From the NCBI RefSeq assembly GCF_039540195.1, contig NZ_BAABEO010000008.1, positions 434,001 to 498,000 of the forward strand: DNA of 64,000 bases. Direction: 5' to 3'. The DNA comes from Zafaria ginkgonis. Lineage in GTDB: Bacteria; Actinomycetota; Actinomycetes; Actinomycetales; Micrococcaceae. Made by a program: the position numbers and the translations under genes. Positions 33,595 through 44,133 of this stretch are shown one piece after another. Every line of letters starts with the position of its first letter. The first letter of the stretch is position 1. The notes under the pieces are model-generated. The model had not been told where the DNA came from. It saw only the letters and a program-made list of their open reading frames with translations, and did not search any database.

Positions 33595-34038
33595 CTACTG
33601 CGCGACCTGGGTGATCTCGAAGGTCTTCGGCTGCTGCGCAGCGTGCGGGTGCTCGGCACCGCGGTAGACCTTGAGCTTGGCCAGCTGCTTGGCAGCGATG
33701 GAGTTCTTGGGAAGCATGCCCTTGACGGCCTTCTCGACGGCCAGGACCGGGTTCTTCTCAAGCAGCTCCGCGTAGTTCACGGACTTCAGGCCGCCCGGGT
33801 AACCGGAGTGGCGGTAGGCGCGCTTCTGCTGGAGCTTGGCGCCGGTGAGGGCGACCTTCTCGGCGTTGATGATGATGACGAAATCGCCCTGGTCCATGTG
33901 GGGGGCGAAAGTCGGCTTGTGCTTGCCGCGCAGCAGGGTTGCGGTCTGGCTGGCGAGGCGGCCCAGAACGACGTCGGTGGCGTCAATGATCAGCCACTGA
34001 CGGTCGGCGTCCTCAGGCTTAGGAGAGTACGTACGCAC
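33595..34038 (-). CDS. rplM: 50S ribosomal protein L13
   Basis: 147 aa. WLIIDATDVVLGRLASQTATLLRGKHKP, GDFVIIINAEKVALTG and KGMLPKN motifs identify L13. Forms a two-gene operon with rpsI. A promoter at 34273-34302 leaves a leader of about 225 bases. Confidence 0.98.
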   Translation of the reverse strand: MRTYSPKPEDADRQWLIIDATDVVLGRLASQTATLLRGKHKPTFAPHMDQGDFVIIINAEKVALTGAKLQQKRAYRHSGYPGGLKSVNYAELLEKNPVLAVEKAVKGMLPKNSIAAKQLAKLKVYRGAEHPHAAQQPKTFEITQVAQ

Positions 34039-34060
34039 GGTAATTGCCTTCGTTTAATGG

Positions 34061-34261
34061 TTACTGGTCAAGCGCTTCCGCCGGAGGCAGCGGTGAGATC
34101 CACTCCCGGAAGGGCGCCGTGTTATCGATGCGCTGTACCAGTTCGTCAGGTGAGGGCTGATCCAACCGGCCGCCCAGAGGCTGCCTGCCATCCCCACAGA
34201 CCAGAGGTCCTGCAACTGGACCCGCACGCGGAGAAGGTTGTGTCAGGCAAAGGACATGCAC
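34061..34261 (-). CDS. Possible leader ORF upstream of rplM
   Basis: An open frame inside the rplM leader, from GTG codons at 34270/34261 to a stop 22 bases before rplM; ~66-69 codons ending PSPDELVQRIDNTAPFREWI and SPLPPAEALDQ. The C-terminal half looks protein-like; the N-terminal half less so. No ribosome site can be assigned because the start is near the predicted transcript start. May be a leader peptide or chance. Confidence 0.3.
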   Translation of the reverse strand: MHVLCLTQPSPRAGPVAGPLVCGDGRQPLGGRLDQPSPDELVQRIDNTAPFREWISPLPPAEALDQ

Positions 34262-34272
34262 AACAACCACCT

Positions 34273-34302
34273 ACTTTAGCGGATCGGGGCACCGGCCTCC
34301 AA
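34273..34302 (-). promoter_or_regulatory. Promoter of rplM-rpsI
   Basis: -35 TTGGAG (34297-34302), 18-base spacer, -10 TAAAGT (34273-34278) on the minus strand. Confidence 0.6.
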
Positions 34303-34309
34303 AAGCAGC

Positions 34310-35200
34310 TGCGGACGCCCCTCGCCGGCCCTACTCCACCCGGCGGCGCATTCCGCGGGCGCCGTCCACCGAACCGCCCCATTGGAGACCTGGTCCCACC
34401 TTCGGACATCCCGGCGCATACCTATCCAACGGGTCCCTTTACGCCCATCCACCGCCAGTCCCCCTCGTCCTCGGAGACGGGAAACAGGTGGTCGATACGC
34501 CCTCAGTGGTGGCTCGAAGCCACAAATTTCGACTTTTTCGGCGGTTGGGCCAAAAATAATTCGCCTTCGTCAGGCCAATTTTCCTTCGGATTCCGTCGGT
34601 CGGAATTTCCTGAAAAGACAGGGTTTTTTGGGCTTGGATCCCGGCCCGCCGGGAAGTCAACTCTTGATTCCGTCGTCAGGGCTGCGCCAGGCAAACGAAT
34701 CCATCGAAGGCGACACGCGTCACACCTTGAGGCGGCTGGACTTGCTGACAGCCGAGTGACCCGGGGAGCTCCGCCCGGCCCCCAGGCCGCCCCCGCCCGA
34801 AGGCTCAGTTCCCCTAGCACGGGCGTCCCTGAGGCGCCAAATCCAGCGGCCCCGCTATCGGAGCCCGGAGAATCTGCATCCCGGCTACGGAAACGGTTTT
34901 ACAAAAATTCACTGAAAATCGAAGCCATTAGTTGAGTCTTGAATTGGCGCGGATCTTGCGCCAAAACTCGTTGTCAGACGGCGGATCCCAGCGATGGAGC
35001 CGGCGAAAAAATTCTTGAAAAGGGACTAGGCAAGTCAAATTTCCGTGCTTAGAGTTCCAACCAGATGTCAGTGGTCGGGGGGCCACGAAGGGGGCAGCCG
35101 GAAACGGCAAGGCATCTACTGGGGGCAAGACAAGCTAGACAATTGAATCCAGAGCACCCTCAAACCTCTCCTCAACACAAGGCTGGTTGTGGCACAAGGC
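34310..35200. other. Gene-free stretch between rplM and flp
   Basis: About 0.9 kb with no convincing gene on either strand. The part from ~34500 to 35060 is visibly richer in A/T than its surroundings (runs such as AAAAATAATTCG and GGGTTTTTTGG). Short open frames here lack ribosome sites and conserved-looking content; one minus-strand fragment around 34440-34490 (DHLFPVSEDEGDWRWMGVKG) looks coding but is bounded by stops. It may be decayed foreign DNA or the control region of the tad operon. Confidence 0.5.
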
Positions 35201-35233
35201 CGCAACCATTTGAGAAAGATTTGGGGTATTTCA

Positions 35234-35428
35234 ATGAACACCATCGCCGCACACATCATGACCACCATCCACGTCCTGGGCGTCAAGCTGAAGCGAGAGG
35301 AAAAGGGAGCCACCGCCGTCGAGTACGGCATCATGGTCGCGCTGATCGCCGTAGTGATCATCACCGTCGTCGGCACCATTGGTACGGATCTCTTGGCCAA
35401 GTTCACCCAGGTCGCAAACGCAATCTAA
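35234..35428 (+). CDS. flp: Flp family type IVb pilin
   Basis: 64 aa. Short leader, then KREEKGATAVEYGIMVALIA with the prepilin peptidase site after KG and the Flp motif GATAVEY, followed by a hydrophobic helix. Main subunit of the Tad pilus. Start MNTIAAH preferred; GGGG lies 10 bases upstream. A hairpin follows at once, which would allow more flp mRNA than downstream tad mRNA. No TadV/CpaA peptidase gene is in the window. Confidence 0.95.
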   Translation: MNTIAAHIMTTIHVLGVKLKREEKGATAVEYGIMVALIAVVIITVVGTIGTDLLAKFTQVANAI

Positions 35429-35452
35429 CCTACACCCGGCTTCAGCCGGCCG

Positions 35453-35489
35453 GTGGTGGGGCGGCGCGCGGACCGCGCCGCCCCACCAC
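35453..35489 (+). terminator. Hairpin after flp
   Basis: 16-base GC-rich perfect stem (GTGGTGGGGCGGCGCG) with 5-base loop; no T-run. Probably a partial terminator or mRNA-stabilising hairpin between pilin and assembly genes. Confidence 0.6.
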
Positions 35490-35526
35490 ACCCACTCCAC
35501 CGTCAACGAGTAGCTGGGGGGCTCTC

Positions 35527-35925
35527 ATGCGGTACGGAACACCTAGCCGATGGGCGCGTTTCTTGGGGGAACGCGGGGCATCGGCCCTCGAAGGCGGGCA
35601 GCTCTGCCGGGTTAAGGCCCAGGTCCTGTCCAACACCAATTCCACGACCAGCTTCACCCAGCTTCCGCCCGTGTCGGGGGACACGGGCGCCGGCACGGTG
35701 ACCGCTACCATGCAAGCAGCCGAAACCGGGGCCCGCCTTCGACTGGGTCTCGGTCTTCGTCGTGCCGGTTTTCGGCCCCTCTCGCGCGGCCGGCGTCGCG
35801 GACAGCGTCGCCGCCAGGTGGGGGCTCCGGTCGAACCCACCTCGGAGTGTTTGCTGGCCTTCTCAGTCTGCGAGCTGGGCGGCATGTCGACGACTGGGGC
35901 CACCATGGTCACGCTGACCCAATGA
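35527..35925 (+). pseudogene. Decayed TadE-like pseudopilin
   Basis: Starts at an ATG after a GGGGGG ribosome site, and reads RWARFLGERGASALE, the beginning of a TadE/TadG anchor, but the hydrophobic helix that should follow is missing. The next part (QVLSNTNSTTSFTQLPPVSG, TGAGTVTATMQAAETGA) resembles the periplasmic part of TadE proteins. After ~35730 the present frame turns Arg-rich while another frame reads FDWVSVFVVPVFG, suggesting a frameshift. Interpreted as a tadE with internal deletion and frameshift; a short orphan protein is still possible. Confidence 0.5.
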
Positions 35926-35928
35926 TCC

Positions 35929-35965
35929 GTTGCGGGGGCGTGTCTTGGGGGCGTGCCCCCGCAAC
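35929..35965 (+). terminator. Hairpin upstream of cpaB
   Basis: 11-base perfect stem GTTGCGGGGGC with a 15-base loop; lies between the tadE remnant and cpaB. No T-run, so termination is uncertain. Confidence 0.35.
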
Positions 35966-36030
35966 CTCATCCGTTGGGGCAAGCAAGGCAATCACTAGGC
36001 AACACCTGCCTGAATATTGGGGGAAAACGA

Positions 36031-36774
36031 ATGAAAACGAGGCTGCTGGGGGGCATGGCAGCGCTGGTCCTGGCCATCGTCGGTGCCATCCTACTTCTCA
36101 ATTACGTCAAGGCCGCTGACCTGCGCGCCCAGAAGGACCTGAACCCGGTTACAGTGCTGGTCGCGACCACGGACATCCCGGCCGGCACCTCTGTCGGGGA
36201 CCTGGCCTCCTACTTGGAGACCAAATCGCTGCCGGGAACCGCCGTCGCACCGGGTGCGCTCAGCACTCTGGAGGAGGTCACGGACAGGGTGGTTGCCTCC
36301 GACATCGTCGCCGGCGAGCAACTCCTGGATGCCAAGCTCGTCGCCGAGTCGGCCCAGCTGACGCCGGGCACGGTCGCCGTTCCGTCCGGCCTGCAGGAAG
36401 TGACAGTCCTGCTGGAACCGGAGCGGGTGGCCGGCGGCAACCTCACGGCCGGGGACAAGGTGGGCATCTTCACCAACTTCACCGTCAAGGAAAAGAACAA
36501 CCCGGACGCGGAAGAGGATGAGGTCGCCAAGCACCTCTACGACAAGGTCCTGGTTACCGCGATCCAGATCGCCCCCAGTGAGCAGACCGAAACCAAGGAG
36601 GGCACCACCGCAATGCCCTCGGGTTCCGCCTACGTCACTTTCGGCGTCGATTCAGTCCAGGCCACCAAGATCATCTACGCCCAACTCAATGGCGCACTCT
36701 GGCTGACCAAGCAGAACGATGACACCAATCCCGGCGACCGCACGGTCCTCGACGTGAATGAGGTACTGAAATGA
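36031..36774 (+). CDS. cpaB: Tad pilus assembly protein CpaB/RcpC
   Basis: 247 aa. N-terminal membrane anchor (LLGGMAALVLAIVGAILLLNYV), then an SAF domain (PVTVLVATTDIPAGTSVGDL) and the RcpC/CpaB part (TVLLEPERVAGGNLTAGDKVGIF). Links Tad machinery to the envelope. ATG preceded by GGGGG 8 bases away. Overlaps cpaE by 4 bases. Confidence 0.92.
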   Translation: MKTRLLGGMAALVLAIVGAILLLNYVKAADLRAQKDLNPVTVLVATTDIPAGTSVGDLASYLETKSLPGTAVAPGALSTLEEVTDRVVASDIVAGEQLLDAKLVAESAQLTPGTVAVPSGLQEVTVLLEPERVAGGNLTAGDKVGIFTNFTVKEKNNPDAEEDEVAKHLYDKVLVTAIQIAPSEQTETKEGTTAMPSGSAYVTFGVDSVQATKIIYAQLNGALWLTKQNDDTNPGDRTVLDVNEVLK

Positions 36775-37960
36775 GCCGCTTCCTTCTCCTGACGGACATC
36801 CAGGACTTCGAGCGCCGCTTGCGCGCCGCGGTGAAGGGCGTCATGCCCGGCGCCATCCAGCGGATCTCCGCCGAGGCGGCCCACCTCACCCCGCGCGACC
36901 TGCTCACCCGCAGCATCGGCGAGCCGACCGACGTCGTGCTGTTCGGTCCGGACGTCGACCGCGAGGCGGCCTTCCGCCTCGCTCGGGAACTGGACCTCCA
37001 GCATCCGGACCTCGCGGTGGTCCTTGCCGGCACCCCGGAACCGGAGGAGATCGTGGCGGCGATGCGCGCCGGCATCCGCGACATCGCGGACCCGGCCTCG
37101 GATCCGGCCGAGCTGCGCCTGCTTCTGGAACGCGCCTGCCTGGCGACCGATTCCCGCCGCCGCCAGGGCGGCGAGGGAAGCGGCGGGGAACGACGCCGGG
37201 GCCGCGTCATAGCGGTCATGTCGCCCAAGGGCGGGGTCGGGAAGACCACCGTCTCCACGAACCTGGCCGTCGGGCTGGCCAAGGCGGCGCCGATGGGGGT
37301 GGTGATCGTGGACCTGGACCTGCAGTTCGGTGACGTCGCCAGCGCCCTGAACCTGGACCCGGAGCACACCATCGCGGACGCCGTGTTCGGGGCCGCGGCC
37401 CAGGATTCCATGGTGCTCAAGGCCTTCCTGTCCCTCGACGAAACCGGCGTCTACGCGCTGTGCGGGCCGAAAAACCCGGCGGACGCGGACCTCATCACCT
37501 CCGAGCAGGTGGCCGTGCTGATCAACCAGCTGGCCGCCGAGTTCCAGTACGTGGTGCTGGATACCGCCCCTGGCCTCGGCGAGCACGTGCTTGCCGCGCT
37601 GGAACAAGCGACCGACGCCGTGTGGGTGGTGGGCATGGACGTGCCGAGCATCCGCGGCCTGAATTCAGGGCTCGGGGTGCTCAAGGAGCTGCAGTTGATG
37701 CCTCAGGGCCGGCACGTGGTGCTCAACTTCGCGGACCGGCGCACCGGCCTGTCCGTCCAGGATGTCGAGACATCGATCGGGATTCCCGTGGACACCGTGG
37801 TCCCGCGCTCGCGCATGGTGCCGCTGAGCACCAACAAGGGCATGCCACTGCTGACCGGGGCGACGCGGGACGGCGCCTGGCGCGGCTTGGACAAGCTGGC
37901 CAAGCGGTTTGCCCAGGACTCCAAACAGGAGCCCAAGCTTCCCCGGCAGGAGGTCCTCCA

Positions 37961-37964
<4 letters not shown>
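36771..37964 (+). CDS. cpaE: Tad pilus assembly ATPase CpaE/TadZ (ParA/MinD family)
   Basis: 397 aa. Residues 1-130 resemble an atypical receiver domain, followed by a ParA/MinD ATPase with deviant Walker A SPKGGVGKTTVSTNLAVGLA at ~150-169, Walker B VVIVDLDLQFGDVA and VLDTAPGLGEHV. It localises the pilus machine at the membrane. Overlaps cpaB and cpaF by 4 bases each. Confidence 0.93.
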
Positions 37965-39544
<1,580 letters not shown>

Positions 39545-39546
39545 CC

Positions 39547-40512
39547 ATGGGAATGCTGCCCATCGCTGCCGGGATCGCGGCCTGGCTCGCCGCGGTGTTG
39601 GTCCTGCTGTTTACGGTCTACCGGCCGGCCAGCGCGGAGATCAGCCGGGAGCGGCGCAAGCGGCTGACCGGCAGACCCGCCTTCGCCGGCCTCGCGCGGC
39701 CGGCCTCCCTGCTGACCCGCTTCAGCGGGGCCGCCGTGGGGGTGGCCGAACGTACCGTCGGGACCAGCGGACGCGGGCTGTTCAGCCAGGAGGCGATGCA
39801 GGGAGCCGGACTCAAGATCTCCCCGGCGGAGTTCCTGGTACTGCTGGCCGCCGGGGCCGTGGTGGCCGCGCTCCTCGGAACCGCGCTCAACGGCCTAGGG
39901 CTGGGCCTGGTGCTGGCCCTGCTGGTGCCGCTCGCCGGCTGGCTGGTCCTCACCGTGCTGCGGGAGAAGCGACGGACCAAATTCGGTCTCCAGCTGCCGG
40001 ACCTGGTCCTGACGCTCGCCGGCAGCCTCCGCGCGGGGCACTCGGTTATGCGTGCCATTGACTCCGCCGCCGAGGAATTCGACGCACCCATGTCCGAGGA
40101 GCTGGCGCGGATAGTCAACGAGGTCCGCATGGGACGCAACCCCGAAGAAACCATGGTGGAAACCGCGCGCCGCATGGACTCCGATGACTTCTCCTGGATC
40201 GCGGAGGCGATCCAGATCAACCGCGAGGTCGGCGGCGACCTGTCCCAGGTGCTGGACCAGGTTGGCGACACCATTCGCGAACGGGCTCAGATCAAGGGCC
40301 AGGTGCGCGCCCTGTCGGCGGAGGGCAAGATGTCCGCTTACATCCTGATCGCCCTGCCCTTCGGCATCAGCGGCGTCCTGTATGTCATGAATCCGGACTA
40401 TCTCGGCACGCTATTCTCCCACCCGCTGGGGCTCGCGATGCTCGCGGTCGGCGGCATCATGCTCGCCATCGGCTCCTTCTGGATGAGCCGCATGATCAAG
40501 ATCAAGTTCTAG
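39547..40512 (+). CDS. tadB: Tad pilus assembly inner membrane protein TadB
   Basis: 321 aa. Type II secretion F domain (LPDLVLTLAGSLRAGHSVMR, EELARIVNEVRMGRNPEETM, DDFSWIAEAIQINREVGGDLSQVLDQV in blocks) between membrane helices at both ends. Forms the platform with TadC. Two bases after cpaF. Confidence 0.94.
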   Translation: MGMLPIAAGIAAWLAAVLVLLFTVYRPASAEISRERRKRLTGRPAFAGLARPASLLTRFSGAAVGVAERTVGTSGRGLFSQEAMQGAGLKISPAEFLVLLAAGAVVAALLGTALNGLGLGLVLALLVPLAGWLVLTVLREKRRTKFGLQLPDLVLTLAGSLRAGHSVMRAIDSAAEEFDAPMSEELARIVNEVRMGRNPEETMVETARRMDSDDFSWIAEAIQINREVGGDLSQVLDQVGDTIRERAQIKGQVRALSAEGKMSAYILIALPFGISGVLYVMNPDYLGTLFSHPLGLAMLAVGGIMLAIGSFWMSRMIKIKF

Positions 40513-40520
40513 GGGGAATC

Positions 40521-41411
40521 ATGGGAATCGGAATCGTGGGCTGGCTGGCCATCGCCCTGCTGGTGCTGCCGCTGGCCTTCCTCACTTGGGGACTCGTCGC
40601 CGTCGACCGCAACCAGTTTGTGCTGATCCGGCGCAACCTCTCCCGCGTCGGTGCGGCGGCCACCGAGCAGCGGAATCGGGGGGATGCGGACTTCGCCGCC
40701 ATCGCCCGGCGGATCACCCCGGGGACCTATGCCGCCAAGCTGGACCGCCAGTTGGCCATGGCCGGGCGCCCGGCCGCCTGGCCGCTGGACCGAATCCTCA
40801 TCCTGAAGCCGGTCCTCGCCCTGGCCGGGGCCGGCTTGGGCCTGCTGTTCATGGGCGGGCGCGCCGAGGCCGTGCCCGTCCTGCTCCTGCTGTTCCTGAC
40901 GGCTTTCGGGTACTTCCTGCCCGACCTGCTGGTTTACAACATCGGGCTGAAGCGCCAAGAGGCCATGCAGCTTGAACTGCCCAACATGCTCGACCAGCTG
41001 CTGATCTCGGTGGAGGCCGGTTTGGGCTTCGAGGCGGCGATGAACCGCGTGGCGGCGGGAAGTTCCGGCCCGATGGCCGAGGAAATGGGGCGCACCCTGC
41101 AGGAAATGCAGATGGGCCGCTCCCGCCGCGAGGCGTACCAGGCGATGGCCGACCGCTCCTCGGTGCAGGACCTCAAGGCCTTTATCCGGGCGGTGGTCCA
41201 GGCGGACCGCTATGGCATCGGCATCGCGCGGGTGCTGCGGACCCAGGCCGGGCAGATGCGCGTCAAGCGCCGTCAGCGGGCGGAGGAAAAGGCGATGCAG
41301 CTGCCCGTGAAGATCCTCTTCCCGCTGCTGTTCTTCATCTTCCCCACGCTGTTCATCGTCATCATGGGCCCTGCGGCCATCAACATCATGACCAGCAGCT
41401 TTTTCGGCTGA
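40521..41411 (+). CDS. tadC: Tad pilus assembly inner membrane protein TadC
   Basis: 296 aa. T2SSF domain (ELPNMLDQLLISVEAGLGFEAAMNR, EMGRTLQEMQMGRSRREAYQAM in blocks) with C-terminal helices ending FIFPTLFIVIMGPAAINIM. Ribosome site GGGGGAA. Partner of TadB. Confidence 0.94.
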   Translation: MGIGIVGWLAIALLVLPLAFLTWGLVAVDRNQFVLIRRNLSRVGAAATEQRNRGDADFAAIARRITPGTYAAKLDRQLAMAGRPAAWPLDRILILKPVLALAGAGLGLLFMGGRAEAVPVLLLLFLTAFGYFLPDLLVYNIGLKRQEAMQLELPNMLDQLLISVEAGLGFEAAMNRVAAGSSGPMAEEMGRTLQEMQMGRSRREAYQAMADRSSVQDLKAFIRAVVQADRYGIGIARVLRTQAGQMRVKRRQRAEEKAMQLPVKILFPLLFFIFPTLFIVIMGPAAINIMTSSFFG

Positions 41412-41446
41412 TCGCCGACACACCGCAATCCAGGACGGAGCCTCCC

Positions 41447-41830
41447 GTGTCCCTGCCCACCCCGACCGCCGTGCGCCGACATCCCCGCGCCGTGGTCCTC
41501 GTGACCGCACCGATCGAATCGATCTACCAGATCGACTACGACTTCGAAGTACCCGAATCCGGGCTCACCCTGGACAGGGTGTATGCCGACCTTCTCGGGT
41601 GGGCGGAGTACGACTCCTGGTACGGGGACCGGGTGCACTTCGTGGCGGAGATCCTGGACACCTCCTCCGTCCCGATCACGCTCGGCCGCCATGCGGTGGT
41701 CGCCGGCGGCGAAGACTGCAACGTCCTGCACTGCGCGTCGGCCTGGGCGCAGGAGTTCATCGTCAACCCCGACCTGCTGCTCTCCCCCGACCATTCCGCG
41801 GGAAAGCACCTCGCCGGCATGGGCGCCTGA
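41447..41830 (+). CDS. Hypothetical protein at end of tad operon
   Basis: 127 aa from a GTG with GGACGGAG upstream, 35 bases after tadC and so probably cotranscribed. No signal peptide or membrane helix. Contains PIESIYQIDYDFEVPESGLT, DLLGWAEYDSWYGDRVHFVA and two Cys (EDCNVLHCASAW). No family recognised. Ends 24 bases from convergent truA with no hairpin between. Confidence 0.75.
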   Translation: MSLPTPTAVRRHPRAVVLVTAPIESIYQIDYDFEVPESGLTLDRVYADLLGWAEYDSWYGDRVHFVAEILDTSSVPITLGRHAVVAGGEDCNVLHCASAWAQEFIVNPDLLLSPDHSAGKHLAGMGA

Positions 41831-41854
41831 CTCCGGAGGCGACGATCCGCGGCG

Positions 41855-42781
41855 TCAGCGGGCGTCGACGTCGTGCGCCGCGCGCCGGGCCCGCGTCTGT
41901 TCGGCCCGAGTGGCCAGCTCCGCGGTGCCCGGATAGGCCACCTCCTCCAGCACCAGCGGGTGCGGGGCGGCCAGCTTGGTCTTCGCATCGCGGACCTTCT
42001 CGCCCAGCCTTTCGGCCAGCCATCCCTGCGGTTCGCGCGCGTCCCCGACCAGCAGGACGGCCCCGACCAGGGCCCGCACCATGTTGTGGCAGAATGCGTC
42101 CGCGCGCAGGTGGGCCACGAGGACTCCGTCCTCCCCACGGACGAAGCGGAAGTCCTCCAGGGTGCGGATGGTCGTCGCCCCCTCGCGCGGCTTGCAGAAG
42201 GAGTGGAAGTCGTGGCGTCCGGCCACCGTGGCCGCCTCCGCGTTCAACAGGTCCGCATCCAGCGGCTGCCCGTGCCACAGCGTCGTCGCCCGGGTCAGCG
42301 GATCCCAACGCTCGGGCCCGTCGGCGATCCGGTAGGAGTAGCGCCGCCACAGGGCGGAGAACCGGGCATCGAACCCCGGGTCCGCCAGCGCCGCGGAATG
42401 CACGAACACCGTGCCCCCCAGCCGGGAGAGCACACCCCGGACCCGGCGAACAAGCGCCAGTTCCGGTTCGATGGCCTGGCCGCGCGGCAGCCCCTGCCAC
42501 TCCCCCGGTGTCAGGTCGAAGTGCACCACCTGTCCGCGCGCGTGGACGCCGGCGTCGGTCCGGCCGGCCACCACGGTCCGCACCGGACGGCGCACCAACA
42601 TCGCGAGGGCCTCCTCCAGCGCCCCCTGCACGGTGGGGAGCCCGGGCTGCGTGGCCCACCCGTTGAACGCCGCGCCGTCGTAGGCCAGCTCCATCCGAAC
42701 CCGCACCGTCGCGGGTTCGGAGGCACCGGCGTCGGACACGGCGGCACCCAAAATATTGCCGTCAGGCAGGGAATCAAGCAT
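41855..42781 (-). CDS. truA: tRNA pseudouridine(38-40) synthase TruA
   Basis: 308 aa. ELAYDGAAFNGWATQPGLPTVQG, catalytic loop VAGRTDAGVHARGQVVHFDL (Asp in GRTDAG), YSYRIADGPE and FCHNMVRALVGAVLLVG are TruA motifs. Modifies the tRNA anticodon arm. The first ~25 residues precede the family core. Located after rplQ as in many actinobacteria. Confidence 0.95.
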   Translation of the reverse strand: MLDSLPDGNILGAAVSDAGASEPATVRVRMELAYDGAAFNGWATQPGLPTVQGALEEALAMLVRRPVRTVVAGRTDAGVHARGQVVHFDLTPGEWQGLPRGQAIEPELALVRRVRGVLSRLGGTVFVHSAALADPGFDARFSALWRRYSYRIADGPERWDPLTRATTLWHGQPLDADLLNAEAATVAGRHDFHSFCKPREGATTIRTLEDFRFVRGEDGVLVAHLRADAFCHNMVRALVGAVLLVGDAREPQGWLAERLGEKVRDAKTKLAAPHPLVLEEVAYPGTAELATRAEQTRARRAAHDVDAR

Positions 42782-42852
42782 GGGAAAGATTGTAGCGAGG
42801 CGGCGTGTGTGCTGCCGCCCGGTCGCCTAACGCCAGCCCGCCTTCCGCGGGA

Positions 42853-43356
42853 TCACTTCCCGTCGAAGGCCGCCTCCAGGGCCGCGAGGTCCAGTTTCCG
42901 CATGGGCATCAGGGCGTCCCAAGCACGTTTCACCGCCGCGGAATCCTCGCTGATGAAGAAACTGTTGATCTTCCGCGGGACCACCTGCCACGAGAGCCCG
43001 TACTTGTCCTTGAGCCATCCGCACTGGCTCTCCTGCCCGCCGTCCGCCGTGAGGGCGTCCCAGTAGCGGTCGATTTCCGCCTGGTCCTCGCAGTAGAGCT
43101 GGATGGAGACGGCCTCGTTGAACGTGAACTCGGGCCCGCCGTTCAGGGCGGTGTAGCGGCGGCCGTCGAGTTCAAACTCCACCGTCAGCACCGTGCCGGC
43201 GGGCAGCGGCTGGTCCTGGATCGGCTGGTCCTGGATGTAGTACGAGGTTTCGACGATCCGCGAGTTCGGGATGAGGCCAACGTAGAACCGCGCCGCCTCC
43301 TCGGCCTGCGTCGCGAACCACAAACAGGGGGCGGTCTTGTCCTTGGGCGTTTCCAC
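42853..43356 (-). CDS. VOC family protein (PhnB/3-demethylubiquinone-9 methyltransferase-like)
   Basis: 167 aa. APCLWFATQAEEAARFYVGLIPNSRI, VEFELDGRRYTALNGGPEF, EAVSIQLYCEDQAEIDRYWDALTADGG and CGWLKDKYGLSWQVVP are the PhnB-like glyoxalase fold. A short in-frame duplication IQDQPIQDQP is present around residue 45. Substrate unknown. It lies between rplQ and truA and may be an insertion there. Confidence 0.88.
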   Translation of the reverse strand: METPKDKTAPCLWFATQAEEAARFYVGLIPNSRIVETSYYIQDQPIQDQPLPAGTVLTVEFELDGRRYTALNGGPEFTFNEAVSIQLYCEDQAEIDRYWDALTADGGQESQCGWLKDKYGLSWQVVPRKINSFFISEDSAAVKRAWDALMPMRKLDLAALEAAFDGK

Positions 43357-43467
43357 GGGGCACTCCTCACGGCAGGTGGTTTTGCTCCACCCTAGGCCCG
43401 CGCAGAACCGGACGGAACCCCGGCGCCGGACCCGGCGTCGTGCTCCAAAGCCGTTCGTTAAAACAGG

Positions 43468-43499
43468 CAGGCCCGCCGCTCCTGCGAGCGGCGGGCCTG
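43468..43499 (-). terminator. Terminator of the rplQ transcript
   Basis: 14-base perfect stem CAGGCCCGCCGCTC, 4-base loop, followed on the minus strand by TGTTTTAAC; 30 bases after the rplQ stop. Confidence 0.9.
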
Positions 43500-43528
43500 G
43501 CCCGTGGGTTGCCGAAAAGGGCTAAGGC

Positions 43529-44047
43529 CTAGGCCTCGTCCTTCTTCTCGGTCTCCGCGGTCTCGACCTCGGCGGCCTCGGCAGCCGGGGTCTCCTCGAC
43601 CGTCGGCTCCTCGACCGGAGCGGCCTTGGCGGCAGCCTTCTCGGCTTCCTTCACAACGGCCTGCTTCGGGGAAACCGGCTCCAGGACCAGCTCGATGACA
43701 GCCATCGGAGCGTTGTCGCCCTTGCGGTTGCCGATCTTGGTGATGCGGGTGTAGCCGCCCTCGCGCTCGGTCATCACCGGGGCGATGTTCTCGAACAGCT
43801 CGTGGACGATGCCCTTGTTGGTGCGGGAACGCGAAGCGATCACGGACTGCACACGACGGCGGGAAGCCAGGTCACCGCGCTTGGCGAAGGTGATCAGGCG
43901 CTCGGCGAACGGGCGCAGGCGCTTGGCCTTGGTCACCGTGGTGGTGATGCGCTTGTGCTCGAACAGCTGGGCCGACAGGTTGGCCAGCATCAGGCGCTCG
44001 TGGGCGGGACCGCCTCCGAGGCGCGGACCCTTGGTGGGGGTAGGCAT
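43529..44047 (-). CDS. rplQ: 50S ribosomal protein L17
   Basis: 172 aa. GGGPAHERLMLANLSAQLFEH, KRLRPFAERLITFAKRGDLA and GYTRITKIGNRKGDNAPMAVIELV identify L17. The last ~45 residues are an acidic Ala/Glu tail (VEEPTVEETPAAEAAEVETA) typical of actinobacterial L17. Last gene of the infA-rplQ unit. Confidence 0.98.
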   Translation of the reverse strand: MPTPTKGPRLGGGPAHERLMLANLSAQLFEHKRITTTVTKAKRLRPFAERLITFAKRGDLASRRRVQSVIASRSRTNKGIVHELFENIAPVMTEREGGYTRITKIGNRKGDNAPMAVIELVLEPVSPKQAVVKEAEKAAAKAAPVEEPTVEETPAAEAAEVETAETEKKDEA

Positions 44048-44133
44048 TGGTTTTTCTCCTCAAATGGAGCCCTCCGGACCGAACCTCAAAGGAAGCGGGC
44101 CCGTGGGCAAAGTTTTAGTCCTTGAATCGGCCC

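Noticed and set aside
35453..35701. Plus-strand 82-codon frame after flp
   Set aside because: Starts inside the hairpin after flp, has no ribosome site and is Arg/Pro-rich; the overlapping tadE-like remnant has better support.
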